Of a stretch of DNA of 64,000 nt, positions 37,201 through 49,200 are shown one piece after another; position 1 is the stretch's first letter, and the number at the start of each line of letters is the position of its first letter. Where the stretch lies: NCBI GenBank assembly GCA_029237695.1, contig CM055265.1, forward strand, positions 68,421,903 through 68,485,902. Direction: 5' to 3'. A program made the position numbers and the translations under genes. Under the pieces are notes generated by a model. The model saw nothing but the letters and a program-made list of their open reading frames with translations, was not told the origin of the DNA and made no database searches. Source of the DNA: Conchocele bisecta (lineage: Eukaryota > Mollusca > Bivalvia > Lucinida > Thyasiridae).

Positions 37201-40200
37201 AACGTACGCGCATTCAGCTGCGCATGAGCCATTCATCATACAGGAACGACTTCAATTGTTATATTGTGGGAACGAATTGTTAACTCGAGGGAACGAATTG
37301 TTAAATTGAGGGAACGAATTGTCATTTCGTGGGAACGAATTGTTAAATTGAGGGAACGAATTGTTATTTCGTAGAAACGAATTAATAAAAAAAAAGCCAT
37401 GTCCACTACTGGGCTCCGTACAATAGAACTAATGCGAGATAAAATAAAAGTAATTATCTCCTTACAGTTCCTGCGTAAGACCGTTCACTCGGCGTTCCGG
37501 ACGTACGGGAGTGGCCTAGCCCGGCTACAGGAGAGCTGCTTCACAGAGACGTCCGGACTCCTGGATAGGATCGCAAAGTTCCGCGGCCAACCGTTTGACC
37601 CCTGGCTCCTCTTCTACGACTCCGCCTGCAACATTATGCTGGACTTGGTACGTACGCTTTTAGTTACGGGCACAACTCCCGTACCGTCCGCAGCATATAA
37701 CTCTGCACAACTCCCGTACCGTCCGCAGTATAACTCTGCACAACTCCCGTACCGTCCGCAGCTTAACTCTTCACAACGCCCGTACCCGTCCGTAGCATAA
37801 CTTTGCAAACCTCCCGTGCCGTCTGCAGAGTTATTGCCCGTAACTAGTATACCATCGCGTAGACAAAGTGGCCCATTTCAATGTATTACATTGCCATGAT
37901 CTCTGCGTCAAGTCAGTAGTGAAACAATAGTGTCTCGAAGTTCACACTATACGCACCACCCATCCATGTTCCCCCATGCCTAAGGTCAAGATCAAAAGAT
38001 TTCCGGTTCAGTAGATTCATTCTGCTATAACGTCATTACCACACGAGCCATTCGATTGAAACTCCTTTAGTATGTGTGTTGTCATCCTCACAGTTATGTC
38101 CTGCTCCACCCATGTTGTCCCGAGCGCAAGGGCAAAGTCAAACGACTTTGCATTTCTGGTTCCGTATATATTCAATTTTCGGTTCAGTATATTCAATCTG
38201 CTATACCTGCTTTACTGTATTAGCGAAACGCTTGAAACATCATGTGCATATTTATCACCATCTGTATGTTCATTCCCCTCGCTAACCCTGTCCATGGTCA
38301 AGGTCACATCACTTTGAAATGTCCGGTTGGTTCACTAGATGCACACGCTTGTCACTATTCTCGTATACAGTGAAACCTTTCTAAACCTGACACCCTGGGA
38401 GGTCCCCAGGGTGTCCGGTTTAGAGAGGTTTCACTGTAAGTCAGACATTTGATAATTCTGAGCCATAGTTGTGTGCTATGGGATCACGAACAGACATTAT
38501 TACCTGCAATGAATGACCGAGAAACTCATAAAAAATTAGAGGTGGACCGATAGTATCGATGCATCGATAGATCGAGGTACATATCTTCACGATACATGTA
38601 TCGCGATGCACTGCCAACTATTGATAGTTGACGATACCTACATTGTAATTATTAACACATTTTCAATGATCGTGTTTTTGGTGCTGGAAAGAGGTAAATA
38701 TTTGAAGTGATTTTTATAGGAACCTCTGGATTCGACATCCTAGGACATCGACAGTTTCTTTAACAATCATTAATGTGCACAACAAACACTTTATTGAACC
38801 GTTTGGCTTGTGCGCAGTTGATGCCATTTTTTTTATTAACCTCATATCAAACCGGAAGTTCCGAACACGAGCCGTGTCATGGGTTTTCGCGAACATTTTC
38901 TTTTCACTTCCACATCGAAAAAGGCAGCGTTACAGTAGAACTGGCCGTTTTTGGTGTAAAATTAAAGTGCACAATTGTTGTTTAATGATGCCTCTGTGTG
39001 TCGGTGGGTCCTTGTAGATTCATTTTGAATATATGTTCAACAATTCAATAAAAATAATAATAATAAAAAAAATTCAACTCCAAATCACAATGTTATTATC
39101 AATCAAATTCAGCTGTATCATTATTATTGAGTATTGTGTATTTAGCGATCTTTTTTTGAGACACTAGACTTTCAATCCTCCCTACCCAAGCGCCCTCCAC
39201 CCCCTCACCACAGCCCCACCTCTTTCTGTCCACGTGCATTTTTTTTATTATTTGAAAACCGTCTGGAGGCCAATTAATTATGCAATATAACTAATTGATC
39301 TATTTTGTATTAAAGAAAAACGAGTAGAACATGCATACAACTAATTATAAACAGTGTTCAACACCACACAACAACTATGTATGGTACACAACTTTGGCTG
39401 CACAGTACAAAAGCAGTGTAACTGGTTATCAGAATTATCCGCGATACTATCGTGATAAGTATCGTGATACGTCCCGACTATCACGATACGTATCGCGAGA
39501 CGTTTTTTCCGGCGATACCCACCTCTATCAAAAATAAGATCGTAGCTGTTTTCTTGTTGTCCGGTTTAGAGAGGTTACACTGTATCTTCATTACGGTGAC
39601 AATGGTTGGCTTGAAATGTTGTGCGCATCCGCACAGGCACTACATCGATGGGAGGCATGCCGATAGCGGCGTTCTTGTATTATTATATATGAGACACGTT
39701 CTGTGATTTTGTACCTTCGGACATCTGCGTAATTTCATGAAATAATCATATGCATACTTGTACAGGGCTCCAGATAAGCTGCGTATTTGCTTAAATACCC
39801 AATTAAAATTGCCAAAAACCCAATTGAAATCAGAAGTAGCGAGTATCGAAAAGCTATAAAAAATTGATTGTACCTTTATCATGCTGAAGAAAACAATAAA
39901 CAGACCACAACTGTAGCATATTTTTCTTATTATCCATGAAAACACATCTTGGTATTTCATTAGAATTTTCTCCAAGGAGACAATTCTAATGAAATGCCAA
40001 TACATGTTTTCATTTCGAAGCAAACTATTCCATAATTGCTGTCTGTTGATGTGTAAACAGTAGTGTGATTTAAATTTTACCCAATTAGTGTTGAAATACC
40101 CAATTGCTTCAGAAATGATTGAGTGACACTACTCAATTACTAATTCCTTATATGGAGCGCTGCTGGTATATTGTATAACTATCACCTATAATGTATACTA

Positions 40201-43200
40201 AGTATGTAGCCGACATTTTCGAAAGTCACACTAAACGTGAACTTTGTAAAGGCAAACTTGAAACATGATGACATTATAAATGAAAACGTGTTTACCATTG
40301 CGCAGAGCGAGGTGACATTAATTTATTCACGTTTAAATAGTGTAACCTTTAAACACATGCAATTAACCCTTTCAACCATACAGGCCTATCGCCAACAGCT
40401 GTACACACTGTAGATCCAGGTGAGACGGCACGTAATGGACCGTCTGATCAGATTCTACTGTGTTTGTCATTGCTATCAAGATTTGATGTTTATGCCACCG
40501 GTCTCGAAGAGCCGGGTGGCATATTGTTTTTGGACCATCCGTCTGTCTGTCCGTCCGTCCGTCCGTCCGTCACACTTTTCGGTTAACCAGTTTCTTACAG
40601 TTTCTCAAATATGCTGCAGGTGGCATCCGCGTTCGACAGACGCATTTCTTGTTTATTAATGGCATATCGATGGTCCAGTAACAACTGTAGCCGATTTCAT
40701 TAAAATTGGAAAGTATGCTTATCTAGCAAAGTATACTTTGAGTGAGAATCATTTATTTTTCCCGAAATGCATAAAAGTATGCAGAATTATTATACTGAAT
40801 TTATTACATTATCACAGCCAAAATGGCTGTAAATTGAAAATTTCTCCCTCAAAGTATACTTTGCTAGATAAGTGTACTTTGCAATGTTGGTGAACTAGGC
40901 TACAGGTCGTAAGTGCAAAATCAGTTTTGAAAAATAAAACACAAAAAAAAGCATCAAACAAAAGTCGTACTATTTATGCACATAAATTCATATATTTTAC
41001 ACATATTAACATGTAAATATTTATTTTTGACTTTGTAATTAAGTAATTTACATGAATTTTCGTCGAAAGGTCATATCTACCACTTCCTACTGTCATCACA
41101 GAAGGTTGTATCTGCCACATCGTCCATATATTCCATTATATAGCTATACTAATATACAACATTCAGTAACAGAAGGTCGTAACAACCATTTTCTGCGATT
41201 ACATTATTGGGTAATAACTAGAAAACGGGTACTAGCCCAAAAGCACAGGTTGAAGTAACGGACCGAGGTATATAAATACATTAAATATGCCTAAAAGCAT
41301 CAATAAATGAAGAAAAAAATAAGCTAAATTTTTACTCCCTCCATGTACTCCATATTACAAGGTTGCGAAGTTTTTAATAGTCGAACCCGGACGGCCTCGA
41401 GACAACCGACTCTCACGAAACGTCAACCGAGTTATATCATTGTCGCCTATTGCAGAAGTTGAGACAATGTTAGTATTCCGCAACGATATATTCCCCGATG
41501 CGCTATGCCAACGCGTTTTCGAGCTATCGATTGTTTTGTTGTAAACAAATTATCATCATTGCTCGGTCGGGAAAGAACGGACACATTTCCGAGGCCGATG
41601 CTGCTATATAAAGGAGTACACATCGGGTTCAAAATACACCTTTTACGTCGTCCCGGCCCGTAAAGAAACATTTTGCGTAGAGAAAACATTGTTTCCAATC
41701 GAACATTTGATCAAACCTACATTTATACCCGTCCTGTCCGTCACGACAGACAATTTAATCGCACATACATTTCTATCAACTTCGCAACCTTGTAATATGG
41801 AGTATATGGAGGCAGTAAAAACAATTTGTTTAGCTTATTTATTTCTTCATTTATTGATGCTTTTAGGCATATTTAATGTATTTATAGACCTCGGTCCATT
41901 ACTTCAACCTGTGCCCAAAAGGTGCGCGATCGCTCAATGTCTGTATTTTCATTACAGTCACATAATGTCGGAAGTGCCAGTTACAATCTTATGGTACTAG
42001 TCCATCGATTCCAAAATTAACTTTGATCAAACCATTTATTTATATGTGGGTGAAAGTGTTATGTATTGCAAATGAAATATGGTAGTGCCGTCTTGTACAT
42101 CAGTTATTATTCTGGAGTTGAAAGTTATCATGTAATGGTCAAATGAATAGAAAACTTAAATTTTAAAATATATTTTGTAAACTGGTCGATAATGACAATA
42201 CAAACGACATACAGAAAACCCCATGCAATATATAATCCGATCAAAAGTTATGCAAGTTTTCATAATTGTACATTTTATGCAAATTTATGCATTTTTTTTT
42301 CAAAAAACATTTGAAAATCCCAATAAAAATGAGTTTTAAGCATATTTTTTTTCATGTAAAAAAAAATACATGTATGAGAAAACAATCACTTCGACTTTAA
42401 TAAATATAAAAAATAATATTTGTTATTTTTATATGCGGTTTTTAGAATTTATTTCAGATTATCAAATTGTATTATTTTCCAAAACACTTGTTCATATGAC
42501 CTTTAATATAGACAATTCTGCAATCACCATACAAACTGTTGAATATGAACTTTCTTATTATAATTAATTCCTCCAATGTTGATTAAATAAAGCGAACTGA
42601 CCGCACAAAAGTATGTAGTATTGTGGACGGTTGTCCCTTTTCTGATCTTTCCAGCCATTTCCCCAGACATTTCGGAACAGTGTCACCCGTTTTTGTCGCG
42701 CCTGCTTTAGCAGAGGCGCGACTATAGTCGGCGCTTTTTCCGTCGTCGTCCGCGTCGTCCTCGTCGTCGTCCGCGTCGTTCGGTTTTTTTGTAAGGCAAA
42801 TGCGTTAAAGTTATTGTTTTTTCACAATATCTCTTTAACCCTTTGCCACGTTTGGATAATATTTCACATAAATGTTCATCTAGGCATGATGCTTCACTAC
42901 GCATCGACCCCCCACAATCCAAATTCTGAAGTCAAGGGTCATTTATTTACTTTGTAATGTTTCACCGGTTTTGTAACCAGGTAACTGCGTTAAAGTTGAT
43001 TGTTTTTTTTTTTCAACAATAATCACTTTAACCCCTTGCCAGACTTTGATTGAATAATATTTCACATCAATGTTCGTCTAGGGATGATGCTTCCATTACG
43101 CCACACCCCCACAATTCCCAAAATCCTCAAGTCAAGGTCATTTATTTACTTGTGATGGTACACCGGTTTTTGATAACAGAAATAGCGTTAAAGATTATTG

Positions 43201-46200
43201 TATTTTTTACACAATATCTCTTTAACCCCTTGCCACCAACCCTTTGATAATATTTCACATCAATTTTGTATGGCCAAGTGATGGGATTGCTTCAATTACG
43301 CCACACCCCCAACAACCAAATTCTCAAGGTCAAGGTCATTTTAGTTTACTTGTAATCTTCCACCGTTTTGTAACAGAAATGCGTTAAAAAGTTATTTGTT
43401 TGTTCACAATAACTCTTTAACTTAACCCTTGCCCAGACATTGATAATATTTCACATCAATGTTTGTCTAGGGATGAATGCTTCAACTTACACACACACAT
43501 CCAAATTCTGAAGGTCAAGTCATTTATTTACTTGTAATGTTCAACCGGTTTTGTAACAGGAAATGCGTTAAAGTTATTGTTTTTTCACAATATCTCTTTT
43601 ACCCCTTGGCCAGACTTTGATAATATTCACATCAATGTTCGTCTAGGGATGATGCTTCATTACGCACACCCCCACACCCCCCATTTTTTCCATTCTCAAG
43701 GTCAAGGTCATTTATTTACTTGTAATTGTTCACCGGTTTTGTAACAGAAATGCGTTAAAGTTATTGTTTTTTTCACAATACTCTTTAACCCCTTGCCACA
43801 TCAATTTGATAATATTTCACATTCAATGTTTGTCTAGTGTGATGCTTCATTACGCACACCCCCACATTCCAAATTCTACAAGGTCAAGGTCATTTAATTT
43901 TACCCCCTTGTAATCATCACCGGTTTTAAATTAACGAAAAATGCGTTAAAGAATTTTGTTTGGTTTCACAATACTCTTTAAAACCCCTTGCCAGACAATT
44001 GGAAATATTTCCATCAATTTTGTCTAGGGATGATCTTCACACCCACCCCCACCCCACAAATTTTTGAAGGTCAAGGTCATTTATTTACTTGTAATGTTCA
44101 CCGGTTTTTGTAACAGAAATGCGTTAAAGTTATTGTTTTTTCACAATATCTCTTTAAAAACCCCTTGCCAGACATTGATAATATTTCACATCAATGTTTG
44201 TCTAGGGATGATGCTTCATACGCACTACCCTCACATCCAAATTCTCAAGGTCAAGGTGTCATTATTTACTTTGTAAATGTTCACACGATTTTGTAACAGA
44301 AATGCTTGTTAAAGTTATGCTTTTTCACAATATCTCTTTAACCCCTTGCCAGACTTTGATAATATTTCACATCATGTTTGTCTAGATGATGCTTCATTAC
44401 GCACCCCACATCCAAATTCTCAAGGCCCCAACAATCCAAATTCAGGTCAAGGTCAGTTCTTTATTTACTTTTAATGTTTCACCGTTTTGTAACAGAATGC
44501 TTGTTAAAGTTATTGTTAACACTTATCACATCTAACTTGCCGACTTGATAATATTTCACATCAGTTTGTCTAGGGATGATGCTCATACGCACAGATCAAG
44601 GTAAGGTTTCATTTATTTACTTTTAATGTTCAACCGGTGTTTAACAGAATTGCGTTATAGTATGTTTTTTCACATATCTCTTAACCCCTTCCACACTTTG
44701 ATACTATTTTCATCAATGTTTGTATGATGTGTAATGAACATCCAAATTCTGAAGTTCAAGGTCATTTATTGACTTGTAATGTTCACCAGTTTTGGTAACA
44801 GAAATGCGTTAAAGTTATTGTTTTTTTCACAATATCTCTTTAACCCCGTGCCAGACTTTGATAATATTTCACATCAATGTTTGTCTATGGATGATGCTTT
44901 ATTACGCACACCCCCACATCCAAATTCTCAAGGTCAAGGTCATTTATTTACTTGTAATGTTCACGGTCAAATGCCTCGGCAGGCGCGACACCGTTTCCGT
45001 GGCGGAATTCTTGTTTCAAATGCTGTTCTTTTATTTCATCAAAATATGTGGAATAATACGAAAATTATGATAACTATAATACACGAGTCGAGTCGAGGCG
45101 AAATCAGTTGTGTTTACTGTGAACATACCAAAACAATTGATTGCCCTCCGTGGTGGTCCCACTTGTCACACATCCAAGGGGCATGATCACGTGGTTACAA
45201 TAACAACAACGTCGCCCACTCCAAAGTAAGTATTATTTGATATTCTCCTTAATATGCAACGGATTTTGATGAAATATGGCGCAGCAAACGCGTCTTCATG
45301 AGCTGCATTTGGTGGTCCCGGGAGTTCGGCACATCCTTATGTCGTTTTTGGTAGACACGGAAATCGAATCTTCGCAAAAACGACAGACGTTTGGGCAAAA
45401 ATACAGAGACCACCAAATGCAGCTTAACAAGACGCGTTTGATGCGCCATATTTCATCAAAATCCGTTACATAATAAGGACAATATAAACTCAGATGGATT
45501 CTGGAAGTTTCAGTACTTGTTGTTGTTGTTAGTACCACGTGATCATACACCTTGAATACGTTATATTTCGCCCTACTTTCTAAGCCAATCGCTGGCCAGT
45601 ATCGAGCTACACTTATTTCATATATTGCAAGATCTAACCCCAATAAGATACATATTAACATATTTAATCATTAATTGTTAAACAGGAAATGGAAAATCAA
45701 TAATCGGATGGGACATTGCATTGTACACTTGGCTGAACTATAAGTCAGTTATTGTTCACATATTGGATTTTTCATGAACTAAATGCTGCGGTCACTAGCG
45801 CTCCCTCGCATTTAATTCCTTAAAATCCAATATGTGAACGTATATCATACTTATAATTAGCCCGGTTTATAATGCAGTCTCCCGTCCGAGTATTGATTTT
45901 CAATTTCCTGTCGAACAGGTAGCATTAAATCACAGTTGGAAGACTCGGACCTGTGACACAAAAATTGCCCATTAAAAAAACCCATTAATCCCACCAACTT
46001 GGTATCATATAGGACTAGAGCATAGTACTGTATGAGACCAATGAATTTTTTAATGGGCATTTTTCTTGTGTCGTAATATGTGAAATAAGTGGAACGCGAT
46101 ACTGGCCAGCGATTTGCTTAGACAGTAGGGCGATTATAAGTAAAGCTTTAATACTTTGCTACAGGCCCTCGGTATACGGCTGTCCCGTGACGACCCGGAC

Positions 46201-49200
46201 TTCGCCCTGCTGCGGGAGGTTAACCGCCTGTTTAACCACAGTTTCGGGCCCGGCTCCAGCAAGACGATGGACGCACTGCCCTGGATGAACGCCTTCCGTA
46301 ACCGCGAGTGGCACGATATGCAGTCCGCCCTAGCCCTGCGTGACTCCTTCTGGGATAAACACAAGGTATATGATACACCACAGCATGCGTTAATATTGCC
46401 AGTATTTGTAATGCTCTTTCTTATATCTGGTTATTGTACTTGAGCTCAAGCAGATTGACTGACTGAGACAAGATCGAGATATTACTGTGTTATAGAGTTC
46501 CTATCATTGACTGTACGGATGAATAGACTAATCTGGATTTACACTGGTCGCAAACCCCATAGGCCCAATTTCTCCAATCACAGCCATATTTACACTAGAA
46601 AAGTGTACATAATATAAATATTTATTATTTCTAGCCCGGCTTTAAGTGTTTTCCCGGTATATAACGGCACATATACAAAATGGATATTTCATAATTTGAA
46701 AAAAAACACGTCCCTGCAACTTTTATTTTTCAAAAAGTGTACAAAAATCATATATTTTTTATTGTTCACAAAACTGACTAAAATACCCTTGAAATTATGG
46801 ATTCGTAATTGGTTATAAATTCTTATTGAGAACAATGTTTGCAACCCATACTAATATTTGAGATACATGTAATATGTCTAAGAATTCCAAAAAGTATGTA
46901 GACGTATACAAGATAAATGCATTAATAACTAATGATACTGTGCACCATCAAGAATACTTCTTTGCTTTGGTTGTTTTCCAACGCTGAAGCAGATGACTTA
47001 AAGAGCCTGGTAAATTAAGTCGTATGCGAATTAGCAAGATACTGGCGCAGTAAAAATGCCAGAAAATTAAGGGGAAAAAAACATGCTACAAATAGACCCT
47101 TAATTGACTTATCATGTCATAATAGCAATGTTCTTTTCATTCAGGCAGACCCGTTATCCAGTTCCAGTGCCATCTCTAATATACGAAAACGTTCTAAAAC
47201 CAGTCAAGATTTGGATTTTGAAATAACGGACAACACTCTCAAAGAAACATTCACCAACTTAATCCTTGCAGGTGTGTACTTTTAATACAAGGACGTATAC
47301 AGTGAAACCTCGCTAAACCGGACACCCTGGGAGGTCCCCAGGGTGTCCGGTTTAGCGATGTTTCACTGTAGTTGGTCCCCAGGGTATCCGGTTTAGCGAA
47401 GTTTCACTGTAAATCAGGCATTTGATTTTATCAGGTAAAATGCCCTGTATTGACCGAATACGTACTGACTGATAACATATTGTTGTATCAGGCATTGACC
47501 TGATATCAACATCAGTGTAATGACGCAACGTAAACAAGTCCGCGTTCTGTCCATAGAATACGACTTCATCTAATGTCATGTTTGAGCATAAAACGTTACC
47601 TGATAAATAGAATACCAGGCTAGTGTCTTTTGATATCAAGTTTATCAGGCTTGACTCGGAAACGTTAGGAATTCCTCGGCAAGCCTTGGAATTCCTACGC
47701 GTTTCATAGCCTTGCCTGATAAACTTGATATCAAAAGACACTAGCCTGGTATTCTCTATATCCAGGGCCATAGTTGTGTGATTTGCGATCACGAACAGGC
47801 ATTGTCACCTGAGATAAATGACTATGAAACCCATGAAAATTATGATCACATATGATTATTGTTGTCCGGTTTAGAGAGGTTCCGCTGCACATGTAATACC
47901 CAGGGGCGGATCCAGGATTTATGTTCAGAGGGGGCGAGGATTTGCAATTGGAATTGTGACACAATGTGATCTTCAACTTTATTTCCTACATGCTTGTGGT
48001 AGAATACGCATATATGGGTATGAACATTTCTAAATATGTTTTTCTCATTTCTGATCAAATGTATATATCTTACTATACCAGTTGATTCAGCTCGAGGAGA
48101 CGGTTCACCTGAGTGGTAACAGCATATACTTTGGGTGAAAAATCAGAAGACGAATCAGATTTTTTCACGTGAAAAAATGGGTTAAAATTTAAAACCCGTC
48201 AGATTTTGGAGGGGTGTGCGCCGGACACCCCCTTCTGGATCCGAGTCAGAGACAGACCACAACATGCCGTTAGTATCGCCTCGCCGGTAGGTAGAACGGG
48301 ATATATTATTAGTCCATGTACGTACAGTGGAACCTCTCTAAACCAGACACCGGGTAAACATCTGTGATTTTATTTTTGATGAGTTTCTTGGTCATTTATC
48401 TCATGTGATAATGTCTGCTCGTGATTGCATAGCACACAACTATGGCTCAGAGTGATGAAATGCCTGATTTACAGTGAAACCTCTCTGAGCCGGACACCCT
48501 GGGGACCTCCCAGGGTGTCCGGTTTAGAGAGGTTTCACTGTACTTGTCATTTTTCAAAAACTTATGAACCGCTTCACTGATAATATTATGTCACAGTGTG
48601 TGTCTAGGGAGGATGCTTTCTTTTGCATACGACCCACGCCCGACCACCCAATGTCAAGGTCACTGAGGATTTGTGTTCACCTTGTTTGTAAGGCAAATGC
48701 ATTGCTTTATTTTATTCAATAGCTTAACAGCTTAACCGATTTTGATAATATTTGGCCATAATGTGTGTCTAGGGATGGTGCTTTCTTTTGAATACGACCC
48801 ACGTCCGACCGCCCAAGGTCAAGATCACTGAGGACTTATGTTCGCCTTGTTAGTAAGGCAACCGAGTTAAAATAAAATTACATTTTATTTTCAAAGCTGC
48901 CAACTAGGGGATTGGCATAGTGATAACGATGCCCAGGTCCGTACGCAGAAACTAATTTAGGGGGGTACGTTATCGACGGCGCAAAGGGCTAAACACTTTT
49001 TTTGCACATCCACGGACAGACCTCGGCAGGTTAACCATTTCATCCCTAAGTAACTGGAATAGATTTTGATATGTTAATTTTGCAACCCAATCCAATCATC
49101 ACAAATGATTTTCACATTGGGTGTTTTTGTTCTCAAAATTATGAAAAATACTTGCAAAAAGTGCAGATCCAGATGAGACGGCTCGTCACGAGCTGGCTCA

